A stretch of DNA of 64,000 bases from Provencibacterium sp. (lineage in GTDB: Bacteria > Bacillota > Clostridia > Oscillospirales > Ruminococcaceae): positions 1-64,000 of the forward strand of contig JAAWAN010000028.1 of the NCBI GenBank assembly GCA_022792175.1. Direction: 5' to 3'. The notes below the pieces were generated by a model. It was given only the letters and a program-made list of their open reading frames with translations. It did no database searches and was not told the origin of the DNA. Within the stretch, counting starts at the first letter, position 1, and each line of letters opens with the position of its first letter. This document shows positions 33,481 through 42,209 of the stretch, in pieces. Made by a program: the position numbers and the translations under genes.

Positions 33481-33522
33481 AAACCGATAATATTTAGAAA
33501 AATCTCTAAATATTATCGGTTT
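33481..33522. repeat. Perfect 18-bp inverted repeat between divergent genes
   Basis: Bases 33481-33498 pair perfectly with 33505-33522 around a 6-base loop. The stem reads AAACCGATAATATTTAGA on one arm. TTT follows on the plus strand and AA precedes, so it resembles an AT-rich terminator, yet no gene runs into it from either side: the chemoreceptor and purA point away. A large operator or the end of a small RNA are alternatives. Confidence 0.7.
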
Positions 33523-33656
33523 TTAAGAGAAAGTTATCAGCACTTTTCCGCCTCCTCTTTTCCTGCTTCTCCCTCATGTAAAGAACGGCGTTCCTCCTTT
33601 TCCCGCCATCTCCGATTTGTGCGGGCGATGTCTATCCGCTTTCCTTTAGGAAGGAA

Positions 33657-33685
33657 TTGAAGCGGCTTTGGCATTGTGCTATAAT
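33657..33685 (+). promoter_or_regulatory. Promoter of purA
   Basis: TTGAAG (33657-33662), 17 bases, TATAAT (33680-33685), with TG one base before the -10 box (extended -10). The purA start is about 100 bases downstream. Confidence 0.7.
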
Positions 33686-33711
33686 AAACGCAGATTACAT
33701 CATAATGAAAA

Positions 33712-33762
33712 CCGGCAACGCCGGCTTTTTCTGCCGGCCGCCAAAGATGCCAGCCGGCAGAA
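33712..33762 (+). promoter_or_regulatory. Possible attenuator in the purA leader
   Basis: CCGGC-AAC-GCCGG (33712-33724) is followed by CTTTTT, a small terminator. Next, TTCTGCCGGC (33729-33738) pairs with GCCGGCAGAA (33753-33762). The four GCCGG(C) blocks are mutually complementary, so alternative pairings (1-2 with 3-4, or 2-3) exist, as in attenuators. No known riboswitch core is recognised. Confidence 0.4.
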
Positions 33763-33786
33763 AACAGCGACAGGAGGAATCCATCC

Positions 33787-35061
33787 ATGCCTTCTAAGAT
33801 AGTGGTAGGCGCCCAGTGGGGCGACGAGGGGAAAGGGAAAATTATTGATATTCTGGCTTCACGCGCCGATCTGGTGGTCCGTGCGCAGGGCGGCAATAAT
33901 GCGGGACACACCGTAAAAAGCGGCGACGAAGTCTACAAGCTGCACCTGATTCCCTCCGGCATCCTTTATGAAGGGACCCTCTGCGGCATCGGCTGCGGGG
34001 TGGTCATCGATCCGAGGGGTATCCTCGAAGAGATAGATGGGCTGCAGGCACGGGGCGTTTCCTGCAAGGGGCTGCGCATCGACCCGCGCGCCCATCTGAT
34101 CATGCCCTGGCATATCCTGCTGGACGCCATGGGCGAACGAAGCCTCGGAAAAAATAAAATCGGTACAACCGGCCGCGGCATCGGCCCCTGCTATATGGAT
34201 AAGGCGCAGCGCAGCGGCCTGCGGGTTTATGATTTATGCACCCCGGAGCTTTTCCGGCAGAAGGCTCTTGCCGCCGGAGATCAGAAAAACGAGATTATCA
34301 CCCGGGTTTATAAACAGCCGCCGGTGGATATCGATGCGGTCATAGAAGAATATCTGCGCTATGGAGAACGGCTGCGCCCCTATGTTGCAGACGTTTCCGT
34401 TTTAACCTATGAGGCGCTGCAGGCGGGCAAAGAGGTTCTTTTCGAGGGCGCGCAGGGAACGCTGCTGGATCTGGACCTCGGGACCTATCCCTATGTGACC
34501 AGCTCCAATCCCATCTCGGGCGGCGTCTGCACCGGCGTGGGCATCGGCCCGTCGATGATCGGCGAAGTCATCGGCGTTGCCAAGGCCTATACCACCCGCG
34601 TTGGAGAAGGCCCTTTTCCCACTGAGCTTACCGATGCGCTCGGTGACACTATCCGCAATCGCGGCGGCGAATTCGGTACGACGACCGGCCGCCCCCGGCG
34701 CACCGGCTGGTTTGATGCGGTCATTATGCGACATGCCGTGCGGGTCAACGGGCTGACCAGCCTGGCGCTCAACAAGCTGGATACCCTCTCCGGCATTGGC
34801 CCGCTCAAAATCTGCACCGCCTACCGCACGCCGGATGGACGCACCCTGCGCGACTTCCCGCCCTCCCTGGAGGAGCTGGGCGGCTGCGAACCGGTTTATG
34901 AGGAGCTGCCCGGCTTTACGGGCGAGCTCTCCTGCTGCAAAAGCTATGAGCAGCTGCCCGCAGGCTGCCAGGAATATGTAAAGCGCATTGAACAGCTCTG
35001 CGGCTGCCGGGTATCGATGGCCGGCGTAGGCCCGGAGCGCGAGCAGAATCTGGAAAGATAA
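33787..35061 (+). CDS. purA: Adenylosuccinate synthetase
   Basis: A 424-aa enzyme that joins IMP and aspartate using GTP, the first step from IMP to AMP. The catalytic aspartate D13 lies in the GDEGKG P-loop, H41 in NNAGH. IMP- and GTP-site stretches KIGTTGRGIGPCY, LFEGAQGTLLD, TTTGRPRRTGWFD and LNKLDTLSG are intact. Standard length. AGGAGG precedes the ATG by 9 bases. It has its own extended -10 promoter and a leader with possible attenuator. Confidence 0.98.
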   Translation: MPSKIVVGAQWGDEGKGKIIDILASRADLVVRAQGGNNAGHTVKSGDEVYKLHLIPSGILYEGTLCGIGCGVVIDPRGILEEIDGLQARGVSCKGLRIDPRAHLIMPWHILLDAMGERSLGKNKIGTTGRGIGPCYMDKAQRSGLRVYDLCTPELFRQKALAAGDQKNEIITRVYKQPPVDIDAVIEEYLRYGERLRPYVADVSVLTYEALQAGKEVLFEGAQGTLLDLDLGTYPYVTSSNPISGGVCTGVGIGPSMIGEVIGVAKAYTTRVGEGPFPTELTDALGDTIRNRGGEFGTTTGRPRRTGWFDAVIMRHAVRVNGLTSLALNKLDTLSGIGPLKICTAYRTPDGRTLRDFPPSLEELGGCEPVYEELPGFTGELSCCKSYEQLPAGCQEYVKRIEQLCGCRVSMAGVGPEREQNLER

Positions 35062-35115
35062 AAACTGCTTTAAAAAACATAGCCTTTTGAAGCAGCCTCT
35101 GCGGAAAAAACATTT

Positions 35116-35139
35116 CCGGCCCCATGAAGGCCGGATTTT
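35116..35139 (+). terminator. Weak terminator after purA
   Basis: CCGGCC (35116-35121) pairs with GGCCGG (35129-35134), followed by ATTTTG. A second small stem lies directly after. The stem is short, so read-through into the next gene is possible. Confidence 0.4.
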
Positions 35140-35282
35140 GCCTGCATAGGCCAGGCAAAGCCGCACTTTTTCCGGTTGATGCCGGTCAGAATCAAAGCGA
35201 TGTCTCTTTACAAAGCAAACACTTTTTTGCCGCCCGTTTCCTATAAAAAGCACGGTTTCAATGAAAGGACGGATGAACAGGT

Positions 35283-36260
35283 ATGGAAAAGGTCCGGTTC
35301 GGTATCATCGGTTTGGGGAAAATCGCCTCCCGCTTCGCCCGGGTGCTCGGCCAGTCAGAAAGCGGAGAGCTCTTCGCCGCCGCTGCACGCGACGCGGACC
35401 GCGCGGCACACTTTGCCGGCGAATATGGGGCAAAGCGCAGCTATGGCTCTTACAGCGAGCTCATTCAGGACCCGGAGGTAGAGCTTGTCTATATTGCCGT
35501 TCCGCACAATTTCCACTATGATCTGATTAAGGAGTGCCTTCTTAACGGCAAAGGGGTGCTCTGCGAAAAGCCGATGGTGCTCACCCGGGATAAGGCAAAG
35601 GTCCTGTGCAGTCTGGCCAAAAAGAAAAACCTCTTTTTAATGGAAGCGATGTGGACCCGCTGCCTGCCCGCCGTACGCCGCGCAGCCGAATGGGCGCAGT
35701 CGGGAAAAATTGGCGATATCAAGCTGATAGATGCTGCCTTCTGCTTCCGCTCCGAGTTTGATCCCGCTTCCCGGCTGTTTAATCCGGCCCTCGCCGGCGG
35801 CGCGCTCTATGATGTGGGGGTATACCCGCTGATGTTCGCCATGGATATAGCCGGAGAAATCCCCGCCGAAACGGCGGGCTTCGCCTCGATGTGCCCCACC
35901 GGCGTTGATGACTGCAACGCCCTGCTGCTGCGCTTTTCAGGCGGCGCGCTTGCGCTGATTCGCAGTGCAAGCAGTGTTTTAATGCCGCCAGATGCTGTTA
36001 TTTACGGAACAAAAGGCCACATCCGCCTCCCCAATTTCTATCGTGCCGAATCGGCTGAGCTCTATGAAAGCGGGGGCAGGCTGCTCGAATGCTATGAGGC
36101 CCCCTTTGTGGATGGGTTTCTCTATGAAATCGAGCATGCGGCGCAGCTTTTCCGGGAGGGAAAAATCGAGAGCGAACGGGTTCCCTGGCAGGATACCATC
36201 GCCTGTGCCGGGATTTTCGATGAGATGCGCGAAAAATGGGGAATCGCAGGAGAACGGTGA
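35283..36260 (+). CDS. Gfo/Idh/MocA-family oxidoreductase
   Basis: A 325-aa NAD(P)-dependent dehydrogenase. The N-terminal Rossmann fold opens with VRFGIIGLGKIASRFA, the conserved EKP motif is in GVLCEKPMVLT, and the catalytic-region GGALYDVGVYPLMFAMD is in the C-terminal domain, as in trans-1,2-dihydrobenzene-1,2-diol dehydrogenase-like members. Substrate unknown, probably a sugar or polyol. The AAAGGA site lies 13 bases before the ATG, a long spacing. The sugar isomerase/epimerase-like gene follows 50 bases downstream; the two together suggest carbohydrate catabolism. Confidence 0.9.
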   Translation: MEKVRFGIIGLGKIASRFARVLGQSESGELFAAAARDADRAAHFAGEYGAKRSYGSYSELIQDPEVELVYIAVPHNFHYDLIKECLLNGKGVLCEKPMVLTRDKAKVLCSLAKKKNLFLMEAMWTRCLPAVRRAAEWAQSGKIGDIKLIDAAFCFRSEFDPASRLFNPALAGGALYDVGVYPLMFAMDIAGEIPAETAGFASMCPTGVDDCNALLLRFSGGALALIRSASSVLMPPDAVIYGTKGHIRLPNFYRAESAELYESGGRLLECYEAPFVDGFLYEIEHAAQLFREGKIESERVPWQDTIACAGIFDEMREKWGIAGER

Positions 36261-36310
36261 GCGGGCCGCTTACTTCCCCTGTCATACACCGTTAAAGGGA
36301 TGAGAACGCC

Positions 36311-37213
36311 ATGAAGAAAAAGGTCAGCATAGCGCTCGGCGGGCTGCAGCGGATATACGGCGACCACAGGGCGCTGGAAATCGCCGCGCAGATCGGCGCC
36401 GACGCCGTCGATTTTAACCTGACGGACAGGCAGTGGGACTATCGGGACCCGGATTCGGTTTACAGCAGAAGCGACGATGAAATCAGCGCCTACTTTGAAG
36501 GGCTCTGCAGCCGGGCCAAAGAGCTGGGACTGCAGATCGGTCAGACCCACGGACGGATGTGCAGCTATTTCGGCGACCCCGGGCAGGATGAGGCGGCCAT
36601 TCGAAACGCGCGGCTTGACTGCCTGGCTACCCGGGCGCTGCATGCGCCCTTTTGCGTCATGCACGGGGTTTCCAGCAGCGTAATGGGGCGGGAGGCAGAC
36701 CCGCAGCAGATGCGCGACACCTGCTTTTCGGTCTTCAGGCAGATTCTTCCCTTCGCCAGAAAATATGAGGTCATTCTCGCAACGGAAACCTTCGGCCACT
36801 GTGCAGCGGCCGGCTGCTGCGACTTTTTCGGCAATATCGATGAGTTTCAGGCTATCTATGAGCGTATCTGCAAAGACAGGGAAAACGCCGGCTATTTCGC
36901 TGTCTGCATGGATACCGGACACTGCAACCATGCGGTACCGTATGGCAACCCGCCGCCGCAGGAGGTTATCCGCCGGCTGGGGAAAAAGATCGCCTGCCTG
37001 CATCTGCATGATAACGACGGGCGAAGCGACCAGCACAAAATCCCGATGACCGGCACCATCGACTGGGAGGCCGTTTTCGATGCGCTCGAGGAAACCGGCT
37101 ATAGCGGCAGCTACAATCTGGAGCTGCATCTCGACCAGTTCGGCCCCGGCTTTGAAATCGAAACGGCGGCCTTCGCCGTACGGCTGATGCGCAATCTGCT
37201 CTCCCGACGCTAG
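36311..37213 (+). CDS. Sugar phosphate isomerase/epimerase (xylose isomerase-like TIM barrel)
   Basis: A 300-aa AP-endonuclease-2-fold protein. Likely metal ligands are the E of LATETFG, D and H of VCMDTGHCNH, H of CLHLHDNDG and the E of NLELHLDQFG, the usual four-ligand site. Such enzymes isomerise or epimerise ketoses or cyclitols, often beside a Gfo/Idh/MocA dehydrogenase, as here. AAAGGGA precedes the ATG by 10 bases. Its stop codon is part of the first stem of repeat copy 2, which may end transcription. Confidence 0.87.
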   Translation: MKKKVSIALGGLQRIYGDHRALEIAAQIGADAVDFNLTDRQWDYRDPDSVYSRSDDEISAYFEGLCSRAKELGLQIGQTHGRMCSYFGDPGQDEAAIRNARLDCLATRALHAPFCVMHGVSSSVMGREADPQQMRDTCFSVFRQILPFARKYEVILATETFGHCAAAGCCDFFGNIDEFQAIYERICKDRENAGYFAVCMDTGHCNHAVPYGNPPPQEVIRRLGKKIACLHLHDNDGRSDQHKIPMTGTIDWEAVFDALEETGYSGSYNLELHLDQFGPGFEIETAAFAVRLMRNLLSRR

Positions 37214-37381
37214 AAGGGACTGCTGCAAAATGCAGGATTTTGCAGCAGTCCCTTCTGAAAAACGGCTTTTGACTACACCAGAGTCAAATTTTGCCCGCGA
37301 TATGCGGGCGAAACCGCCCTTTTTCCGCTTTCTCCAGGCCGGAAAAATATTTTGCAGCGCGCCCTTTTCAAAAATTTTCTC
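37212..37381 (-). repeat. Structured intergenic repeat, copy 2
   Basis: Occupies the full gap between the convergent genes ending at 37213 and 37382. It is closely similar, same orientation, to 16250-16419. Stems: 20-bp perfect (37212-37231 with 37237-37256, loop GCAGG); TTTGACT/AGTCAAA; TTTTGCCCGC/GCGGGCGAAA with a wobble pair; TTTTTCCG/CGGAAAAA-type. Compared with copy 1, three pairs of the long stem change on both arms (T-A to A-T, T-A to C-G, C-G to T-A), evidence that structure is conserved. Confidence 0.8.
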
Positions 37382-37759
37382 TTATCCGCAGTGATGGCCG
37401 CAGCCGTGCCCCTCATGGGCATGCTCATGGTGGCTGCACTGGATATCCGGGTCATAACGAAGGCTGCCGTTTAGCAGAGCGCGCACCGCTTCATCTGCGC
37501 TGCCGCTTATCCCGCCATAAAGCCTGATGCCGGCCTCGGCCAGCGCATTTTTGGCCCCGAGCCCGATACCTCCGCAGATGAGCGTATCCACCCCTTCATT
37601 CTTCAGAAAGCCGGCCAGCGCGCCGTGGCCGCTTCCGGCGGTATCCTTCAGCTGTTCGCCCGCTATTTTCCCGTTCTCCACCTCATAAAATTTAAAGCAG
37701 GCGGTGTGTCCAAAATGCTGAAAAATCTGTCCCGCCTCATAAGTGACTGCAATTTTCAT
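37382..37759 (-). CDS. NifX/NifB-like dinitrogenase cofactor-domain protein with His tail
   Basis: A 125-aa protein. Residues 1-108 are a NifX/NafY/MTH1175-type domain (MKIAVTYEAGQIFQHFGHTACF, given by its start, then LICGGIGLGAKNALAEAGI). The last 18 residues are a metal-binding tail rich in His and Cys (HHEHAHEGHGCGHHCG). Members without nitrogenase bind iron-sulfur or other metal clusters of unknown purpose. No nif gene is in the window. AAAGGGAG precedes the ATG. Confidence 0.87.
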   Translation of the reverse strand: MKIAVTYEAGQIFQHFGHTACFKFYEVENGKIAGEQLKDTAGSGHGALAGFLKNEGVDTLICGGIGLGAKNALAEAGIRLYGGISGSADEAVRALLNGSLRYDPDIQCSHHEHAHEGHGCGHHCG

Positions 37760-37847
37760 CTTTGAAGCTCCCTTTCATCAATAGTTGTAAAACGGCCGTG
37801 CGCCTTAAGGCCCTGAGGGCAAAAGGCGCCCGCCCTTTTTTTATGTC

Positions 37848-38861
37848 CTAAAACTCCCGGTCAATCTCCATGCAGGCGCTGGCGTTGAGATCCATATCCG
37901 CCGTATAGCCCTTTTGCAGCTGGTAATAACCCTGCGCGCCGATCATGGCGGCATTGTCGCCGCACAGCGAAAGCGGCGGGAGAAAAAGGGAAATTCCCTC
38001 CTCCCCGCAGACCTCCTGCATCCGGCGGCGCAGCGTCGAGTTGGCGCTCACCCCGCCCGCCAGCACGATGGTGCGGTAGTTTAACCTTTTCGCCGCGCGC
38101 AGCGTGTGCTCACTCAGAATATCCGCCACCCGAAAGGCGAAGCTGGCCGCCAGATCGGCGGCCGGCAGCTTCTCCCCCTTCTGCCGGGCGTTATGCACCA
38201 GATTGACAACGGCCGTTTTCAGCCCCGAAAAACTGAAATCATCCTCGCTGCCGCTGACATGGGGGGCCGGCAGCGAAAAGGCCTGGGGATTCCCCTCGGG
38301 CGTCAGCCGGTCAATGCTTACCCCGCCCGGATAGGGAAGCCCCATCGCCCGGGCGGCCTTGTCGAATGCTTCGCCTGCCGCGTCGTCCCGCGTGCGGCCG
38401 ATTACCCGGTATTCGGTATAATCCAGCACCTCTACAATGTGGCTGTGCCCGCCGGAGACGATGAGCCCCAGAAAGGGAGGCACAAGCTCAGGAAAGCAGA
38501 GGTAGTTGGCTGCCAGGTGCCCGCGCAGGTGATGGACCGGCACCAGCGGCTTTTTTGCCGCCAGAGCCAGCCCCTTCGCAAAATTGACCCCCACGAGCAG
38601 CGCGCCGATAAGGCCGGGCGCCGCCGTGACCGCAACGGCATCCACCGAATAAACCGTATGCCCCGCCTCGCAAAGCGCCCGCTCCACCACCGCCGCTATC
38701 TGCTCGATATGCCTGCGGGAGGCTATCTCGGGGACCACGCCGCCATAGCGCCCGTGCTCCTCCACCTGGGTATGCACCACCGAGGAAAGAATCCTTCGCC
38801 CATCGCGCACAACGGCGGCCGCCGTCTCATCGCAGGAGCTTTCTATTGCCAGAATATCCAT
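37848..38861 (-). CDS. tsaD: tRNA N6-adenosine threonylcarbamoyltransferase
   Basis: A 337-aa TsaD/Kae1 protein of the ASKHA fold. The opening LAIESSCDETAAAV, the GRYGGVVPEIASRRHIE signature and the iron-binding H111 and H115 in HHLRGH are all present, as is SGGHSHIVEV. It transfers the threonylcarbamoyl group to A37 of tRNAs that read ANN codons, together with TsaB and TsaE (not in this window). The start is 9 bases after the rimI stop with AGGAGG inside that gap, so rimI-tsaD are cotranscribed. Confidence 0.97.
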   Translation of the reverse strand: MDILAIESSCDETAAAVVRDGRRILSSVVHTQVEEHGRYGGVVPEIASRRHIEQIAAVVERALCEAGHTVYSVDAVAVTAAPGLIGALLVGVNFAKGLALAAKKPLVPVHHLRGHLAANYLCFPELVPPFLGLIVSGGHSHIVEVLDYTEYRVIGRTRDDAAGEAFDKAARAMGLPYPGGVSIDRLTPEGNPQAFSLPAPHVSGSEDDFSFSGLKTAVVNLVHNARQKGEKLPAADLAASFAFRVADILSEHTLRAAKRLNYRTIVLAGGVSANSTLRRRMQEVCGEEGISLFLPPLSLCGDNAAMIGAQGYYQLQKGYTADMDLNASACMEIDREF

Positions 38862-38870
38862 AGCATCCTC

Positions 38871-39356
38871 CTAACACTCTTCATCCAGAAAGATGGTCAT
38901 CAGCCGGGCATCCTCCCGGGGAAAATCATAAAATCCCCGGCGGATGCCGACATCCTGAAAGCCCGCCCGCTCGTAAAGGCGGATGGCCGACTGGTTGGAG
39001 GCGCGCGCCTCAAGGGTTAAAAACCGCAGTCCCTTTTGGCGGGCATAGTCTACCAGCGCCTCTACCAGCTTGAGCCCCACCCCCTGCCGCCGAAAGACGG
39101 GGAGCACAGCGATATCGTTGACATAGCCCTCATCCAGAACGGTGCGCATCCCGCCATAACCGGCAATCTCCCCGTTTACCCGCGCGCAGAGCAGCACCGC
39201 ATCCGGCCGCTCGAGCTCGGCTTTAAGCGCCGAGGCGCTCCAGGCGCTCTCCCCGAAGGATTCATGCTCAATCAGCGTGGCAAAGGGGATATCCTCCGGC
39301 TGCATCGGGCGGATATCCACCTCCCCGCCTGACTTCTGCTGTTTACTTTGCATCAT
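38871..39356 (-). CDS. rimI: Ribosomal protein S18-alanine N-acetyltransferase
   Basis: A 161-aa GNAT acetyltransferase. The acetyl-CoA loop is VFRRQGVGLKLVEAL, preceded by VNDIAVLP, and the C-terminal NQSAIRLYERAGFQDVGIRRGFY (seen in parts) with the YY/FY-D region matches RimI. In Firmicutes rimI is often next to tsaD, as here. The ATG at 39356 overlaps the end of polA by 14 bases; GGAAGAG lies a few bases upstream inside polA. The longer ORF start at 39374 has no better site. Confidence 0.9.
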   Translation of the reverse strand: MMQSKQQKSGGEVDIRPMQPEDIPFATLIEHESFGESAWSASALKAELERPDAVLLCARVNGEIAGYGGMRTVLDEGYVNDIAVLPVFRRQGVGLKLVEALVDYARQKGLRFLTLEARASNQSAIRLYERAGFQDVGIRRGFYDFPREDARLMTIFLDEEC

Positions 39357-41952
39357 ACCAGCTCTTCCCCACATTCAAATCTACTTTTAACCCGGAGGCG
39401 AGCGAAAAGGCATTTTCCATCTCTTCCTTCAGAATGGCCGATGCCTGCTCCTGCTCTTTTTGCGGCGCTTCCACAATAAGTTCATCATGCACCTGCAGAA
39501 TCAGCTGCGCCGAAAGCTTTTCGCGCATCAGCCGCTCATACACCCGGTTCATGGCCAGCTTGATGATATCCGCCGCCGTTCCCTGAATCGGCGCGTTCAT
39601 CGCCACCCGCCTGCCAAACGCCTGAATGTTTTTATTGGTGGACTGCAGCTCGGGCAGATACCGCCGGCGGCCGAGCATGGTGGTGACAAACCCATCCTTC
39701 CCGGCCTGCTCCACCGTCTGCTCCATATACCGCGCAATCCCGTTGTAGGTTTTCAGGTAGCTTTTGATATAGGCATCCGCCTCGGCAACCGAAACGCCGA
39801 TGTTTTTTGAGAGCGAAAATGCCCCAATACCATAGACAATCCCGAAATTGACCGCCTTGGCGCGCGAGCGCATCTCGTGCGTAACCATTGAAACCGGAAG
39901 GTCAAACACCTGCGCGGCCGTCTGGGTGTGGATATCCTCCCCCGTCTGAAAGGCGTGCAGCATGTTTTCATCCTTTGCCATGTGCGCCAGCACGCGCAGC
40001 TCAATCTGCGAATAGTCGGCATCAATAAGCAGGCACCCCTCCCGGGCGATGAAAAAGCGGCGCATGGTGCTTCCCAGCGGCGTTCGCACCGGAATGTTCT
40101 GCATGTTCGGCTCGGTGGAGGAGATGCGCCCGGTGCGCGTCTCTGTCTGGCGGAAGGAGGAATGGATGCGCCCATCCTCCCCGATAACCTTTAAAAGCCC
40201 CTCGATATAGGTGCTCTTCAGTTTGGCAAGCTGCCGGTATTCGAGAATGGCGGGCACGATGGGATGCAGCTCACTAAGGGAATCCAGCACCTTCGCATCG
40301 GTAGAATAGCCGCTCTTGTTGCGCCGCCGGGCGGGCAGCTGCAGCCGCTCGAAGAGCACCTCCCCCAGCTGCTTGGGGCTGTTGATGTTAAACGGCTCTC
40401 CCCCTGCCAGCGTGTAGATTGCCTCCTCCAGCTTAAAAATCTGGCCATCCAGCTCCTTTCCGAAATCGGCAATCCCCTGCGGGGTCACCAGAAAGCCGGT
40501 CAGCTCCATTGAGGCGAGCACCCGGGCCAGCGGCAGTTCGATTTCCTCCAGCACCCTTCGCAGCCCATTTTCATCAATTTCCTTTTCCAGCCGGTCGCAG
40601 AGGGCAGGAAAGCGCGCGCTGTCGGCAATCAGCCCGGCAAAGGGGTGCTCCTCCTGCCCCGCCAGCGGCAAAGCGGGAGTCTCATATTCGGCAGCCAGCC
40701 GGGAAAGGGTATATTCATTCGCGTTGGGGCTGAGAAGATACCCGGCCAGTTCGCTGTCAAAACCGATGCCGCGCGCATTGACTCCGGCTGCCAGCGCCCA
40801 GCGCCAGAGCTGCTTTAAGCCATGTACCCGCTTTTTGGCCGGGCTTTCCAGGGCGGTGCGCAGCAGCCTGTTCATCTCTTCCCCGCCGGAGGCAAACAGC
40901 ATCACCCCTTTTTGTGAGGGCACTGCAAAGGCCAGCAGCCTGTCTCCATCAAAGGAGCAGAGAATGTCCAGCTCGTTTTCTTTAAGCAGTTCCTGCAGGT
41001 CCCGGCCCGTTCCTTCGGTTACCGGCAGGGCGGCGGGGATCTTTGCTGCCTGCTTCTCCGGCACCGCCGGCGCTTTTTCCGTTTCGGGGATTTCCAGCCG
41101 GTCGATGAGCGAAAACATCTGCAGGCGGGAGAGCAGCGCGCGCGCGGCGGCATAGTCCGGCGGGGCGGGAACGCAGTCCTCCGGCGAAACCGGCAGCGGG
41201 GCGGTGCAGCAGATTTCCGCCAGCGTGCGGCTCATACAGGCGCTCTCCTTTCCCGCAATCAGCTTATCCCGTATGCTGGGGGAGAGCTTTAATTCCGGCA
41301 GCCGGCGGTAAAGCTCGTCCACCGTCCCGTTTTCCGCGACAAGCTTTAAAGCGCCCTTTTCGCCGATGCCTTTGACGCCCGGGATGTTATCCGAGGTGTC
41401 GCCCATCAGCGCTTTCACTTCAATCAGCTGCCGGGGGGTGACGCCATAGGTCTGCTGTACATACTGCCTGTCGCAGACGGTGGTCAGCGGCCTGCCCTGT
41501 TTGGTGGAAGCGAGCAGCACGGTGGTCGTATCAGAAATCAGCTGCAGGCTGTCCCGGTCGCCGGTGGCGATGACGCACTGGTGCCCCCCCTCTTCGCAGA
41601 GCCGGGCCAGGCTGCCTAAAATATCGTCCGCCTCATAGCCGGGCAGGGTAACGATACGGTAGCCGAGATAACCGAGCAGCTCCTTGACAAGCGGCAGCTG
41701 CATGGCGAGCTCCTCGGGCATCCCCTTGCGCTGCGCCTTGTAGCCGTCATACATCCTGTGGCGGAAGGTCGGCTCTTTAAGGTCAAAGGCGCAGGCAATG
41801 GCATCCGGGTGTACCTCATCGCAGAGCTTTTTGAAGATGTTCATATAGCCATAGACGGCGTTGGTATAAACGCCCTCTCTGGTGCTCAGCAGCTTAATGC
41901 CATAAAACGCGCGGTTTAAAATGCTGTTGGAATCGAGGCAAAGCAGTTTCAT
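39343..41952 (-). CDS. polA: DNA polymerase I
   Basis: An 869-aa family A polymerase. The N-terminal 5'-nuclease domain is intact (LCLDSNSILNRAFYG, GYEADDILGSLA, ATGDRDSLQL, GDTSDNIPGVKGIGEK). The middle exonuclease-like domain lacks the DxE motif (SFDGDRLLAFAV instead), so proofreading is probably lost, as in many Firmicutes. The polymerase domain has motif A DADYSQIELR, motif B RAKAVNFGIVYG and motif C QVHDELIVE. It fills gaps in repair and Okazaki processing. The ATG at 41952 follows GGGAGG by 8 bases; the ORF extension to 42000 is not needed. First gene of polA-rimI-tsaD. Confidence 0.97.
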   Translation of the reverse strand: MKLLCLDSNSILNRAFYGIKLLSTREGVYTNAVYGYMNIFKKLCDEVHPDAIACAFDLKEPTFRHRMYDGYKAQRKGMPEELAMQLPLVKELLGYLGYRIVTLPGYEADDILGSLARLCEEGGHQCVIATGDRDSLQLISDTTTVLLASTKQGRPLTTVCDRQYVQQTYGVTPRQLIEVKALMGDTSDNIPGVKGIGEKGALKLVAENGTVDELYRRLPELKLSPSIRDKLIAGKESACMSRTLAEICCTAPLPVSPEDCVPAPPDYAAARALLSRLQMFSLIDRLEIPETEKAPAVPEKQAAKIPAALPVTEGTGRDLQELLKENELDILCSFDGDRLLAFAVPSQKGVMLFASGGEEMNRLLRTALESPAKKRVHGLKQLWRWALAAGVNARGIGFDSELAGYLLSPNANEYTLSRLAAEYETPALPLAGQEEHPFAGLIADSARFPALCDRLEKEIDENGLRRVLEEIELPLARVLASMELTGFLVTPQGIADFGKELDGQIFKLEEAIYTLAGGEPFNINSPKQLGEVLFERLQLPARRRNKSGYSTDAKVLDSLSELHPIVPAILEYRQLAKLKSTYIEGLLKVIGEDGRIHSSFRQTETRTGRISSTEPNMQNIPVRTPLGSTMRRFFIAREGCLLIDADYSQIELRVLAHMAKDENMLHAFQTGEDIHTQTAAQVFDLPVSMVTHEMRSRAKAVNFGIVYGIGAFSLSKNIGVSVAEADAYIKSYLKTYNGIARYMEQTVEQAGKDGFVTTMLGRRRYLPELQSTNKNIQAFGRRVAMNAPIQGTAADIIKLAMNRVYERLMREKLSAQLILQVHDELIVEAPQKEQEQASAILKEEMENAFSLASGLKVDLNVGKSWYDAK

Positions 41953-42209
41953 CCGGTTTCCTCCCTCGGCTGAAAAATAAAAAGGCTTTTCAGAAGCCAC
42001 ATAGCATCATGACTAAAAAAATCCACCGTCCGGCCTGTGCAGGCGGTTTTATCCCAAAGTGTCTGCCAGAGCCGCTTTTGACCGGGCGGCCTGCCGGCAC
42101 ACCGGTTGGCCCTGTTCCGCTCCAGCATACCACAAAGTGGTTAAAATTTCCATATCCATCGGCCGCCTTTTTTTGCATGCAGAAGGCTTTCCCAGGCCGG
42201 CCGCTCTTT

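Noticed and set aside
41990-42178. 62-aa minus-strand frame upstream of polA
   Set aside because: No ribosome binding site, no family resemblance, and Gly/Pro-rich shadow composition.
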